64,000 nucleotides of DNA from positions 114,283 through 178,282 of the forward strand of contig NZ_SSOM01000086.1 in assembly GCF_029871235.1 (NCBI RefSeq), written 5' to 3'. Shown here piece after piece: positions 26,697 through 35,448 of this stretch. This DNA comes from Pseudomonas sp. BN411. GTDB taxonomy: Bacteria; Pseudomonadota; Gammaproteobacteria; Pseudomonadales; Pseudomonadaceae. Under the pieces are notes generated by a model, which did not search any database, was not told where the DNA came from, and saw nothing but the letters and a program-made list of their open reading frames with translations. The translations under genes were made by a program, and so were the position numbers. Position 1 is the first letter of the stretch; each line of letters begins with the position of its first letter.

Positions 26697-27155
26697 TCAG
26701 GCCGGGTAGTACCGACTGATGGTGTCCACCACGCAGCCCGGCCGCTCTTCGCCCTCGATCTCCACGCTGACGCGGATGGTGGCCTGGATGCCGCCCTTCA
26801 CTTCTTCGGCGGCGACCAGTTGGGCGCTGCCGCGCACGCGGCTGCCGGCGCGGACGACGTTGGGGAAGCGCACCTTCTCGCAGCCGTAGTTCACCCCCAT
26901 GGAGATGCCGCGCACCTCGACAATCTGCGGCAGGAAGAGGTTGACCAGGGCCAGGGTCAGGTACCCGTGGGCGATGCAGGCGCCGAAGGGGCCGGTAGCG
27001 GCGCGGACAGGGTCCACATGAATCCACTGGTGGTCGCCGGTGGCTTCGGCGAACTGGTCGATGCGCGATTGCTCGACGCTGATCCAGTCACTCACGCCCA
27101 GCTGTTCACCAACGTGCTCCAGCAAGGCGGCCGGTGTTGCGAAGATGGTCGCCAT
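26697..27155 (-). CDS. MaoC-like enoyl-CoA hydratase
   Basis: 152 aa hot-dog fold. The hydratase motif is clear: IDQFAEATGDHQWIHVDPVRA with the catalytic Asp and His, then GCIAHGYLTLALVNLF-type sequence (ACIAHGYLTL). C-terminal VVAAEEVKGGIQATIRVSVE is typical for single-domain MaoC hydratases. It should hydrate an enoyl-CoA produced by the dehydrogenases encoded upstream. The start is ATG 27155 (MATIFATPAALLEHVGEQLG), 2 bp after the SDR stop; the longer open frame upstream overlaps the SDR gene. Confidence 0.9.
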   Translation of the reverse strand: MATIFATPAALLEHVGEQLGVSDWISVEQSRIDQFAEATGDHQWIHVDPVRAATGPFGACIAHGYLTLALVNLFLPQIVEVRGISMGVNYGCEKVRFPNVVRAGSRVRGSAQLVAAEEVKGGIQATIRVSVEIEGEERPGCVVDTISRYYPA

Positions 27156-27157
27156 GC

Positions 27158-27940
27158 TCAGGCCCTCTGGCTGGAGACCGACAACACTTCGCCGGTCATG
27201 TAGGAGCTGTAGTCGCTGGCCAGGAACATCATCACGTTGGCCACCTCCCAGACTTCCGCAGCACGGCCGAAGGCCTCGCGGGAGGCGAGCTGGTCCAGCA
27301 GTTCCTTGGGTGCGGATTTCTTCAGGAAATCGTGCAGGGCGATGCTCGGGCTCACCGCGTTGATGCGGATGCCATGCTCGGCCGCTTCCACCGCTGCGCA
27401 GCGGGTCAAGGCCATGACACCAGCCTTGGCTGCGGCGTAGTGGCTCTGTTCCTTCTGCGCGCGCCAGCCCAGCACCGATGCGTTGTTGACGATCACACCG
27501 CGACCGCGATCCATCATCTTCGGCAGCATGGCACGGGTCATGCGCATGGTGCCGGTGAGGGTCACGTCGAGGACGCGATTCCACTCCTCATCGCCCATTT
27601 CCACCAGCAGGCGCGAGCCGCCGAGGCCGGCGTTGTTGATCAGCACATCGACGCCGCCCAGTTCGCGCTCGGCGGCGGCCACCAGGGCCTGCACCTGCTC
27701 CTCGTTGGTGACGTTGCACACGCAGGTATGGACGTGCTCAAGCCCAGTGGCTTCGCGGATCTTTGCTGCCGCTTCCTGCAGACGTCCTTCATGAATGTCG
27801 CTGATCATCAGCGCGCGGCAGCCTTCCTCGGCGGCACGCAGGGCGGCGGAGAAACCGATACCGGCACCAGCGGCGGCGGTGATCAGCACCGACTTGCCGC
27901 GCAGCAGGCCGTGGCCGGGAACATAGGTGGGAGTGCTCAT
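27158..27940 (-). CDS. ipdF: SDR-family dehydrogenase, IpdF-like
   Basis: 260 aa SDR. The cofactor loop is unusual, VLITAAAGAGIGFSAA, with AAAGAGIG in place of TGGxxGIG. NNAGLGGSR, NNASVLGWRAQKEQSHYAAAKAG (catalytic Ser, Tyr, Lys) and DYSSYMTGEVLSVSSQ follow. This combination matches what I recall of the M. tuberculosis Rv3559c/IpdF protein, which oxidises a 5-hydroxy group on the C/D-ring CoA ester in cholesterol catabolism. The neighbouring FadE30-like dehydrogenase supports that. Start ATG 27940; the frame extends far upstream inside the dehydrogenase gene without coding character. Confidence 0.82.
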   Translation of the reverse strand: MSTPTYVPGHGLLRGKSVLITAAAGAGIGFSAALRAAEEGCRALMISDIHEGRLQEAAAKIREATGLEHVHTCVCNVTNEEQVQALVAAAERELGGVDVLINNAGLGGSRLLVEMGDEEWNRVLDVTLTGTMRMTRAMLPKMMDRGRGVIVNNASVLGWRAQKEQSHYAAAKAGVMALTRCAAVEAAEHGIRINAVSPSIALHDFLKKSAPKELLDQLASREAFGRAAEVWEVANVMMFLASDYSSYMTGEVLSVSSQRA

Positions 27941-27954
27941 GCAAGGTCCTCGGG

Positions 27955-29142
27955 TCAGGCGCGCACGCGCGGCTCGCGGGGCATGCCCAGCGCGCGTTCG
28001 GCGATGATGTTGCGTTGGATTTCGTTGGTGCCGCCGTAGATGGTGTCGGAGCGGCTGAAGAGGAACATCGACTGCAGTCGGCCGAGTTGGTACGGCCCGT
28101 CTTCCAGCAGTTCGGCGTCGGGGCCGAGCACGTCCATGGCCAGCTTGCCCAGCTCGACGTGCCAGTTGGCCCAGCACAGCTTGTAGATCATCGCCTCGCG
28201 GCGCAGCGAGCCGTCCTGCGCGCCGGAAAGCATGCGCAGGGAGTTGTAGCGCAGGATGCGCAGCCCGCCCCAGGCTTCGGCGATGCGCTGGCGCAGCAGC
28301 GGGTCGCGAGCGGCGCCGTTCTCCCGTGCGATGCGGATGATCTCTTCCAGCTCGTTCTGGAACTGCATCTGCTGGCCGAGGGTGGACACGCCGCGCTCGA
28401 AGCCCAGCAAGGCCATGGCGATCTTCCAGCCATCCCCCGGCGCGCCGAGAAGGTTGGCCTCGTCGGTCACGGCTTCGTCGAAGAACACTTCGTTGAACTC
28501 CGAGGTGCCGGTGAGCTGCTCGATGGGCCGCACAGTGATGCCCGGCTGGTCCATGGGCACCAACAGGAAGGACAGGCCCTTGTGACCTACGCTGCCCGGC
28601 TCGGTACGGGCGATGACGAAGCACCATTCGGACTCGTGGGCGAGCGAGGTCCAGACCTTCTGTCCACTGATGCGCCATTGCCCGTTCTCCAGCACGGCGC
28701 GGGTTTTCACATTGGCCAGATCAGAACCGGCACCCGGCTCGGAGTAACCCTGGCACCAGAATTCGGTGCCGGCGACGATGCCCGGCAGCAGGCGGCGCTT
28801 CTGCTCTTCAGTGCCGAAGGCGGCGATGGTCGGGCCAGCCAGGCCTTCACCGATATGCCCCATGCGACCGGGGCCACCGGCGCGGGCGTACTCTTCGTGG
28901 AAGATCACCTGCTGGCTGATGGACAGGCCACGGCCGCCGTGTTCGGGCGCCCAGCCCACGCAGGTCCAGCCGCCCTCGGCCAGCTTGCGCTCCCAGGCTT
29001 TGCGCTCCTCGGGGAAGCTGTGTTCGTCCCCCGGCCCGCCACGGAATCGCAGCTGCTCGAACTCGCCACCCAGGTTGTCGGCCAGCCAGCCGGCCACATC
29101 GCGGCGGAAGGCTTCGTCCGCCTCACTGAAACTGATCTTCAT
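27955..29142 (-). CDS. Acyl-CoA dehydrogenase, FadE30-like
   Basis: 395 aa acyl-CoA dehydrogenase. WCQGYSEPGAGSDLANVKT is the FAD-binding signature, QKVWTSLAHESEWCFVIARTE, GLSFLLVPMDQPGITVRPI, FERGVSTLGQQMQF and TIYGGTNEIQRNIIAERALG follow. The sequence resembles the actinobacterial FadE30 which, as I recall, desaturates the C/D-ring CoA ester (5-OH-HIC-CoA type) in the HIP pathway. It overlaps the upstream dehydrogenase gene by 4 bp (ATGA), and steroid acyl-CoA dehydrogenases often work as heteromers, so the two may form one enzyme. Confidence 0.88.
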   Translation of the reverse strand: MKISFSEADEAFRRDVAGWLADNLGGEFEQLRFRGGPGDEHSFPEERKAWERKLAEGGWTCVGWAPEHGGRGLSISQQVIFHEEYARAGGPGRMGHIGEGLAGPTIAAFGTEEQKRRLLPGIVAGTEFWCQGYSEPGAGSDLANVKTRAVLENGQWRISGQKVWTSLAHESEWCFVIARTEPGSVGHKGLSFLLVPMDQPGITVRPIEQLTGTSEFNEVFFDEAVTDEANLLGAPGDGWKIAMALLGFERGVSTLGQQMQFQNELEEIIRIARENGAARDPLLRQRIAEAWGGLRILRYNSLRMLSGAQDGSLRREAMIYKLCWANWHVELGKLAMDVLGPDAELLEDGPYQLGRLQSMFLFSRSDTIYGGTNEIQRNIIAERALGMPREPRVRA

Positions 29143-30296
29143 GCGTATTCCCCCAGGAGGGCGGTGGCGATGCGCTCGCGGTGCCAGGACGGCGCGCCGA
29201 ACAGGGCCTCACTGGCCCGGGCGCGCTTGAAGTAGAGGTGCGGGTCGTACTCCCAGGTGAAGCCGACACCGCCGTGCAACTGGATGGATTCCGCGGCGCA
29301 GTGGAAGAAGGCTTCCGAGCAGCGCGACTTGGCCAGGGCGGCGGCCAGCGGCAGCTCAGCGGCGACGCCCTTGTCGCCATTGGCTGCCAGGACTTCTTCG
29401 GCCACACAGGCGGCATACCAGGCCGCCGAACGCGCGCACTCCACCTCCAGCATCATGTCGGCGGCGCGATGCTTGATGGCCTGGAAGCTGGCGATGGCGC
29501 GGCCGAACTGTTGGCGCTCGGCGGTGTAGGCCAGGGTCAGGTCCAGGGACTGCTGGGCGCCGCCGGTCTGCTCGGCAGCCAGGGCGATGCAGGCCAGTTG
29601 CAGCACTTTCTCCAGCAACTCACCACCCTGCCCCGGCGTGCCCAGGCGGGCATCGGCCGTGACGAACACCTTGTCGAACTTCACCTCGGCGAACTTGCGC
29701 GTCTGGTCCATCGTCGGAACCAGGCGACGGCTGATACCGGGGGTGTCGGCGGAAACCGCGAACAGGCCAACACCCTCGCACCCGCGACCGGCGACGATCA
29801 GCAGGCCGGCGCTGTGGCCGTCCACCACCTGGCGCAGGACGCCGTCGATGACGAAGCCTTCACCTTCTTCGCGAACACTGGCCTGAACGGCGTCGAGGCC
29901 ATTGCGGTTGTTGCTGGCGTAGGCGAGGGTCGCGGTCAGGCTGCCCTCGGCCAGTTGCGGCAGCCAACGGGCCTTCTGTTCCTCACTGCCACCCAGCAGC
30001 AACGCCGGGGTGGCCAGGCAGGCGCTGGCGAAGAACGGCGAGCAGAACAGGCGACGGCCCATCTGCTCCAGCAGGATCGCCAGCTCGACGAAGCCCAGGC
30101 CCAGGCCGCCATATTGTTCGGGGATGTGAATGGCCGGCCAGACCATCTCGCTGCATACGCGCTGCCAGAGCTCGGGGTCATGGCCCAGTTCGGAGACCAT
30201 GGCCGCCCGCACGGCGGCGGAATCGGAAACATCCGCGAGAAAGCTCTCGGCGGACTCGCGGATCATCTCCTGCTCATCGCTGAACGCGAATTCCAT
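29139..30296 (-). CDS. Acyl-CoA dehydrogenase, partner subunit
   Basis: 385 aa. MEFAFSDEQEMIRESAESFLADV is a typical N-terminus. The middle FAD-binding signature is weak (LTATLAYASNNRNGLDA in place of the usual SEPxAGSD), while the C-terminal helices are good: YTAERQQFGRAIASFQAIKHRAADMMLE and QLHGGVGFTWEYDPHLYFKRA. Loss of FAD-binding residues in one subunit is typical of the alpha2-beta2 acyl-CoA dehydrogenases of steroid catabolism. First gene of the operon and coupled by ATGA to the FadE30-like gene. Start ATG 30296; the frame open upstream to 30548 runs through repeat DNA. Confidence 0.87.
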   Translation of the reverse strand: MEFAFSDEQEMIRESAESFLADVSDSAAVRAAMVSELGHDPELWQRVCSEMVWPAIHIPEQYGGLGLGFVELAILLEQMGRRLFCSPFFASACLATPALLLGGSEEQKARWLPQLAEGSLTATLAYASNNRNGLDAVQASVREEGEGFVIDGVLRQVVDGHSAGLLIVAGRGCEGVGLFAVSADTPGISRRLVPTMDQTRKFAEVKFDKVFVTADARLGTPGQGGELLEKVLQLACIALAAEQTGGAQQSLDLTLAYTAERQQFGRAIASFQAIKHRAADMMLEVECARSAAWYAACVAEEVLAANGDKGVAAELPLAAALAKSRCSEAFFHCAAESIQLHGGVGFTWEYDPHLYFKRARASEALFGAPSWHRERIATALLGEYA

Positions 30297-31044
30297 AAGG
30301 CTGCCTTCTTGTGATTCTCGGGGCGAACGCCCCTGGTGCGAAGGAGTCTGGCGAGTTGCGCTGGAGGAGGAATCGTCCGGATGGACGACGAGGGGAATGG
30401 CCGTTGTGGCGGGATAAATGTGTAGGTGTGTTCGCTCAAAGCTGCTTGGCGGCCGTAGGTTGGGTAGAGCGCAGCGAAACCCAACGCGGGGCCAGCAAGT
30501 AATGACGACTTGCTGGCTGCATGGTGAGTATGCCCCTGAGTGGGGCATTTATTGACGTGCGAAGAGACGGGTTGACCCGATCGGGTGGCGTGGTCTGGGG
30601 GCGTCTTGGAAGGCGGCTATCGGCTGCGGCCATTTAGAGTAGAGAAAATAGATCCTTCCCCCTTTTCCGTCCCTTTTCCTGGTCCCCTTTTCCCCGAGCA
30701 GCCCGTTATGCGAGTCGGCTCGCGCTCATGTTCTAGCTTCCTCAGTGCCAACGGCCTGTCGCCATCTGAGGAATCGTGATCGGGCGAGGGTGTTTCTGTA
30801 GAAAGCTGCTCCACTCGCAATGTGCCCAGCCGATCACACATCGCCCGCCGCTGCGGTACTTAAATAACTGCCTGATTCCGACACCCTCTGCCGGCAGCCG
30901 ACAGAAGCTCCGACTCGATTTTCTTACTCTCCGCTGGCCCCGACGCTCATCGCTTTACGTCGGGCCAAGTCAGTCCTGCCACTGCACACCGCGCCATGAG
31001 CTCTAGCCGAGCTGACTATGGGCGGATGTAAGGAGAATAAGAAA
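30297..31044. other. 748-bp intergenic region with hairpins and a dispersed repeat
   Basis: No gene is supported. It holds a 33-bp repeat at 30453-30485 whose reverse complement recurs with one mismatch at 39668-39700, a perfect 10-bp stem-loop GCCAGCAAGT/ACTTGCTGGC at 30491-30517, and a weak hairpin ATGCCCC/GGGGCAT at 30530-30548. From about 30630 the base composition falls markedly and runs of T and C appear, marking the left edge of the AT-richer module. Promoters for the minus-strand fadE operon and the plus-strand hydrolase must lie here. Confidence 0.6.
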
Positions 31045-32229
31045 ATGAGCCCAGATTTCACATCATCACTCAATCACTTGCTCGATGCCGCCACGGCTGG
31101 TCAACAGCGCGTCCCAGGTGTAGTCGCAGCAGTAGTCGGGCGCGACGGCCTGGTCTATGAGGGCGCTTCAGGCCAACGAACGCTCGGTCAAGCTGGAGCA
31201 ATGACGACCGACAGTGTTTTCGCCATGTTTTCCACGACCAAAGCGATAACCGCCACGGCGGTGCTTCAGTTGGTCGAGGAAGGGCTTCTGGATCTCGATG
31301 CGCCTGCCAGGGACTATGTGCCGATCATCGACGAACTGAAGGTACTCGAGGGATTCGATAGCGACAGCACCCCCCGGCTTCGCCCCCCCAGAAAACAAAT
31401 TACTACCCGAATGCTTCTGCTTCATACAGCAGGCCTGGGTTATGAGTTCTTCAACGAAAACTACAAGAGGCTATCCCAGGAACAAGGGCAACCCAGCATC
31501 ATCAGCGGGTCGTTGGCTGCGCTCAAAACACCCTTGCTGTTTGAGCCAGGTGAGCAGTGGGAGTACGGCTCCAACATAGATTGGGCTGGCCTGGTGGTAG
31601 AAGCCATCACCGGCAAACGTCTGGGCGAAGTCATGCAGCAGCGCATCTTCGAGCCACTGGGCATGACCGATACCGCCTTTACCATGACCCCGTCGATGCT
31701 CCAGCGGCGGGCTGGCATGCACCAGCGTGAAGAGGATGGATCGCTGACCGTACTCGAGGATCTAATCCTTCCACAGGACCCCGAGGTACACATGGGAGGC
31801 CATGGCCTGTATTCGACGGTGAAGGATTATTGCCAGTTTATCCGCGCCTGGCTAAACGATGGGCAGGGTGATCACGGACGGATTCTCAAGCCAGAAACGA
31901 TTCGTTTCGCTGAAATGAACGGTCTCGAAAGTCTGAAAATCAAAGCCCTTCCCGGCGTCATCCCCAACATTTCCAAAACCGCGGAGTTCTTCCCGGGCAT
32001 GCCTAAGTCGTGGGCGTTGAGTTTCATGGTCAATGAAAAAGACGCACCTACCGGTCGCCCTGCGGGCTCTTTGGCGTGGGCCGGATTAGCCAATCTCTTC
32101 TATTGGATCGACCGCAAAAACGGTATCGGTGGTTTTTGGGCCACCCAGATATTGCCGTTCGTAGACCCCGTTTCGACCAACTCTTATCTGGAGTTCGAAA
32201 CGACGGCCTACCGCTATCTGACCAGATAA
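31045..32229 (+). CDS. Serine hydrolase of the beta-lactamase/EstB family
   Basis: 394 aa class C beta-lactamase-fold hydrolase. The SxxK motif is STTK at residues 63-66 ([22 protein letters not shown]), with YGSN around 172 for the Tyr, and HTAGLGYEF. No signal peptide is seen, so it is probably cytosolic; EstB-type esterases of this family hydrolyse short-chain esters rather than beta-lactams. Start chosen at 31045 because TAAGGAGAAT precedes it ([13 protein letters not shown]). Codon use and GC are visibly lower than in neighbours, shared with the next two genes, suggesting acquisition as a unit. Confidence 0.88.
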   Translation: MSPDFTSSLNHLLDAATAGQQRVPGVVAAVVGRDGLVYEGASGQRTLGQAGAMTTDSVFAMFSTTKAITATAVLQLVEEGLLDLDAPARDYVPIIDELKVLEGFDSDSTPRLRPPRKQITTRMLLLHTAGLGYEFFNENYKRLSQEQGQPSIISGSLAALKTPLLFEPGEQWEYGSNIDWAGLVVEAITGKRLGEVMQQRIFEPLGMTDTAFTMTPSMLQRRAGMHQREEDGSLTVLEDLILPQDPEVHMGGHGLYSTVKDYCQFIRAWLNDGQGDHGRILKPETIRFAEMNGLESLKIKALPGVIPNISKTAEFFPGMPKSWALSFMVNEKDAPTGRPAGSLAWAGLANLFYWIDRKNGIGGFWATQILPFVDPVSTNSYLEFETTAYRYLTR

Positions 32230-32336
32230 GCCAGTAACTGATTCGATTCAGGTCTGAGCCCCGCCAGGGGTTTCAGGCAATGGCGTAAGAAAACTGCCCC
32301 CTCTCTGAAAACCAACAAAAACAAAATAGGTGACTC

Positions 32337-33260
32337 ATGGAGATCTCCATATGCCCTCCTGTGCGCGTTCGTCCCATAGTTTGCGCACTTGGCACTTCAA
32401 AGATCGGTACCGGTCTTGTACTGGCCACTCTGGCGGGTAACGCCCAGGCTATCGATGTGGACGCCGGTGAATACACGGCTGCGCTTCCAGCCGGCAGCAG
32501 TATCGGTTTGCTTTACCTCCAGCATGCACAGAGGAGGTCGCTTTACAGTGATGGTCACAAGATCGGGATAAAGGCGGGGCTCGACTCGGATATCGGCATA
32601 CTGCGCGCCGCGCATTACCAGCAATTGGGTGACTACACGATCAATACGCAGTTCCTGCTGCCCTTCGGTCGTCTGGAAGGAACACGCGATAACGACTCGC
32701 TGGGACAAACCAGTGGCGTGGGTGATTTGATTCTGGCGTCCACCCTGTGGCTCGAGAATGATCCGGCGAAGAGACGTTACTGGGGCATTGCGCCCTACCT
32801 CTTCGTGCCGACCGGCAACTATGACCGAAACGATGTACTCAACCTGGGTGAAAACCGTTGGAAGTTAACGTTGCAGACCGGCTATGCGACAGGTCTCACC
32901 GAAAAACTGTCCCTGGACCTCACCGCGGATGTGACCCTGTTTCGCAAAAATGACGACTTCACGAGTCAAGGCCTGACATTGCGCCAAAAGCCACTGTGGC
33001 AAGCCCAGACTTACCTGAGATACGCCGTGACCCCAAAGCTGTCGGTGCATGTCGGTGCATCTCAACTCTGGGGCGGTGAGACGCGCATTGATGGTCAGGA
33101 TCAGAACGATGAACCCAACACCAGTAAGTACCGTGTTGGGGCCTCATACTGGATGACCCCAACTTTCCAGACCCTGCTCAATTACGGTCAGGACGTATCG
33201 GTCGACAACGGCTTCAAGGAAAAGCAGCGGGTTAACCTACGGCTGCTGTGGGTGTTCTGA
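32337..33260 (+). CDS. SphA-like outer-membrane protein (Phenol_MetA_deg family)
   Basis: 307 aa. After an N-terminal hydrophobic stretch with a likely cleavage site (TGLVLATLAGNAQA) the rest is beta-strand rich with alternating aromatic residues and a C-terminal Phe (NLRLLWVF), as expected for an outer-membrane barrel. NTQFLLPFGRLEG, IAPYLFVPTGNYD and LTLQTGYATGL resemble the Phenol_MetA_deg/SphA proteins found in aromatic and ester catabolic clusters, thought to assist substrate entry. The signal peptide is preceded by an unusually long N-region of about 25 residues; an internal start is possible. It follows the hydrolase by 107 bp. Confidence 0.75.
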   Translation: MEISICPPVRVRPIVCALGTSKIGTGLVLATLAGNAQAIDVDAGEYTAALPAGSSIGLLYLQHAQRRSLYSDGHKIGIKAGLDSDIGILRAAHYQQLGDYTINTQFLLPFGRLEGTRDNDSLGQTSGVGDLILASTLWLENDPAKRRYWGIAPYLFVPTGNYDRNDVLNLGENRWKLTLQTGYATGLTEKLSLDLTADVTLFRKNDDFTSQGLTLRQKPLWQAQTYLRYAVTPKLSVHVGASQLWGGETRIDGQDQNDEPNTSKYRVGASYWMTPTFQTLLNYGQDVSVDNGFKEKQRVNLRLLWVF

Positions 33261-33285
33261 CCCGCAGCGAATGACTGGGTCCCTG

Positions 33286-33326
33286 GGCACCGGGAGTGGG
33301 TTTGACGCCACTCTCGGTGCCTTTTT
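33286..33326 (+). terminator. Intrinsic terminator after the SphA-like gene
   Basis: GGCACCGGGAGTGG pairs with CCACTCTCGGTGCC (14-bp stem with one G-T type mismatch, 8-nt loop) and is followed by TTTTT. It ends the plus-strand hydrolase/SphA unit and lies just before the 3' end of the convergent AraC gene. Confidence 0.85.
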
Positions 33327-33340
33327 CCTGCGTCAGGATG

Positions 33341-34369
33341 CTAGCGCAATCGCCTCTGCAAGGTTTGGGAAGGTAACTCACTGAAACGCTTGCGATAGAC
33401 GCCCGCAAATTCACCCAGGTTCAAATATCCCCACCGAAAGGCGATGGCCGAAACTGTCGCTCCCGACTCCGGATCTGTCGCCAATAAATCGCGGCGCACT
33501 CCCTGCAACCGCTGCTCGCGCATGAATGCGCCGGGCGTCATACCGCGAAAACGCGTGAAGGCGCCACTCAATGCCCGCACACTGGTCCCAACCGCACTGG
33601 CAACTTCTCCGAGCGTCGGGAGGCTCGCGGCATTGGCTCTCATGAACTCTTCGGCCGCCCTGACATAACGGGGTGCAATCCGGTTCATTGGGTTATTCAC
33701 ATCAAGCCCAGCTTGCGCGGCGCGGCCAGTCCACTCATGCAGCAAATGAAAGCAAAGACTTTGCTCCAAGTGGGCGCCAATGCGTCCTTCAGCCATGTGC
33801 TCGGGATTCTCGGCAACACAACGAACCGCGTACTTCAGCAGACTTAGCCAGCTCGAACCCACTCCGCCGATGGTGCACTTGTATCTCCAGAACTGATCAT
33901 CGGGCACGAACCCAAGCCACTGCTGCGCCAGGCGCTCCAAAACCACATGAGGAATGGTCAGATTCAGTTGCAGGTGATCCGGATCGAGGTCGACCCGGTA
34001 ATCGACACGACTGCAATCGGCAATGAAGGATTCACCTATTGCCGTATCTTGAGTGACGGAACGCTGCGTCCAGTGCCGTGCATTGCCGCGAATGGTCGTG
34101 AGCAGCAGCGCGTTCCCCGCTTCGGGTGAGAAGTCATCGACGTTCACCGCGACTCCATAGCCGAAACGAGTCAACGTCAATTCGCCAATCCTGGACGAAT
34201 GCATACTTGCCTGCGGCTTGATGGCATGCCCGACTGGAAGCGCACGATAGGGCATGTAAACGCGATCCGACCAATCGCTAATTTCATCCCAATCGGTTGA
34301 ATGAATCTTGTGATGCTGGCGTATCGGCTTGCCGCTGACATCGGCTAACAACGCATGCTCGAGTAGCAT
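33341..34369 (-). CDS. AraC-family regulator (cupin-less, OruR/AraC-binding-like N-domain)
   Basis: 342 aa. The C-terminal AraC DNA-binding domain is clear: SLPTLGEVASAVGTSVRALSGAFTRFRGMTPGAFMREQRL, then AIAFRWGYLNLGEFAGVYRKRFSELPSQTL. The N-terminal ~220 residues match the AraC-binding-like domain common to regulators of this length. It lies convergent to the serine hydrolase/SphA pair and is the likely regulator of that pair. Start taken at ATG 34369 (MLLEHALLADVSGKPIRQHH); the frame is open 39 codons further upstream through a T-rich, non-coding-looking stretch. Confidence 0.85.
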   Translation of the reverse strand: MLLEHALLADVSGKPIRQHHKIHSTDWDEISDWSDRVYMPYRALPVGHAIKPQASMHSSRIGELTLTRFGYGVAVNVDDFSPEAGNALLLTTIRGNARHWTQRSVTQDTAIGESFIADCSRVDYRVDLDPDHLQLNLTIPHVVLERLAQQWLGFVPDDQFWRYKCTIGGVGSSWLSLLKYAVRCVAENPEHMAEGRIGAHLEQSLCFHLLHEWTGRAAQAGLDVNNPMNRIAPRYVRAAEEFMRANAASLPTLGEVASAVGTSVRALSGAFTRFRGMTPGAFMREQRLQGVRRDLLATDPESGATVSAIAFRWGYLNLGEFAGVYRKRFSELPSQTLQRRLR

Positions 34370-34722
34370 AGAGACACCTGTTTTTGTTTTTTTAGGTGAG
34401 GTTGATGCGCTCGCTGACTTGAGATAATCCGGTGTCTGCGCTCCTTCGTAAAGTTTTTTAAAGGCGCGACGTACCATTTTCGGCAAGCTACGAATTCAGG
34501 TTCTGTGGCGAGCCAAACCGAACCCGAAAAAGGAGACAAGTTTATTTTTTGCACTCCTAATGTCTGCGGCCGATTGCTGCCCCCATAGACACCCCGCATA
34601 GGCCCTTGCACGGCTTCTTCCTACAGATACTTCCGACTCTCTTTCCCCCTCCTTACAGAGAACTTTCCTACAGCCCGTTAGCCTTGAGACCCTACGCGCG
34701 CCATAGCTAGTGTCCCCGCCGT
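34370..34722. other. AT-rich intergenic region upstream of the AraC gene
   Basis: About 350 bp with T-runs (34380-34393), the right edge of the AT-rich module, and no credible ORF. The AraC promoter should be here. Composition returns to high GC near 34690. Confidence 0.5.
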
Positions 34723-34928
34723 CACGGTCAATCCCGTGGCTGGGTTTGGCGACCCGACATTAGCAGGCGCGATAGCGCCAGCAAGGTGCTTGCGAGAACG
34801 GCGGAAGTTCTTGCAGGTCCCCGCACGAATGCAGAAAGACTGCATTGCTTTATGGCAGATCGCGCGGGGAGACCTTCGGGTCTGCCGGGTTCCTGCTAAC
34901 CGGTTCGCCAACCCCGCGCGATTTGCCA
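34723..34928 (+). ncRNA. Structured leader: tandem hairpins before the BRO-N gene
   Basis: Within 206 bp the plus strand can form at least six stems: CACGG/CCGTG (34723-34738), GGGT/ACCC (34742-34755), GGCGC-GATA-GCGCC (34766-34779), a 9-bp stem TGCGAGAAC/GTTCTTGCA (34791-34815), TGCAG/CTGCA (34830-34844), and a 17-bp stem at 34853-34869/34912-34928 with a single G-T pair. The long stem encloses AGACC-TTCG-GGTCT, a C(UUCG)G tetraloop hairpin at 34870-34883. The coding gene starts 53 bp later after AGGAG. This is too regular for chance and reads as a cis-acting RNA or small RNA; whether it is transcribed is not shown. Confidence 0.6.
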
Positions 34929-34980
34929 CCCACGTTTGGCGACGCAGGTGGCAACTCTTTCACTTAGCAGGAGTACCACC

Positions 34981-35448
34981 ATGCACGACGCATACACCCC
35001 CATCGTTTTCTACCGCCACTCCCAGCGCCTACGCGCCCTGATGGTCGACAACCAGCCCTGGTTCGTTGCCCATGACTTCGCCCGGCTGATCGGCCACCCC
35101 GATGCCCTTCCCTTGCTCCAGGCCCTGGAGCCTCACGAGCGACAAACTCTCCGCCTTGGCTACACCCATGACTTCCATGAAGAGGTCACCGCCATCAGCG
35201 ATATCGGTGCCTACAAGGTGCTGTTCCAGTTCGGCCAGTCAGAGCACGGCGAGGTTGGCCGTTGGCTGAGCGAGGTGCTGGTGCCGACGCTGCATGACTA
35301 TCACCGCGTGCCGGATGCGGCGCCGTGCCGTGACGTTCTGAGCTATGAGGGCAGGCGCATTGGTGTGGTGAGGTGGCAGGGCGAGGTGTGGGTGGCCTGG
35401 CGGGATTTGCCGGCGTTCATGGCCTCGGGCAAGGAGGTGTCGGCATGA
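34981..35448 (+). CDS. BRO-N domain protein (phage antirepressor-like)
   Basis: 155 aa. The N-terminal BRO-N domain is visible: YTPIVFYRHSQRLRALMVDNQPWFVAHDFARLIGHPDA, then GYTHDFHEEVTAISDIGAYKVLFQF, and WLSEVLVPTLHDYH; the last 45 residues form a second strand-rich segment (GRRIGVVRWQGEVWVAWRDL). BRO-N occurs in phage antirepressors and binds DNA. Phage origin is probable, yet no other phage gene is near. The start follows TAGCAGGAGTACCACC. The 3' end overlaps the next gene by 4 bp (ATGA), so the two form a coupled pair. Confidence 0.8.
   Translation: MHDAYTPIVFYRHSQRLRALMVDNQPWFVAHDFARLIGHPDALPLLQALEPHERQTLRLGYTHDFHEEVTAISDIGAYKVLFQFGQSEHGEVGRWLSEVLVPTLHDYHRVPDAAPCRDVLSYEGRRIGVVRWQGEVWVAWRDLPAFMASGKEVSA

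Noticed and set aside
27158-28678. Long fusion-like frame extending the IpdF-like SDR upstream
   Set aside because: The extra 246 codons are antisense-phase sequence inside the FadE30-like gene; the SDR starts at 27940.
34678-34929. 83-codon minus-strand and overlapping plus-strand frames in the leader region
   Set aside because: The DNA here is dominated by hairpins; the translations have no convincing protein features, so an RNA explanation was preferred.
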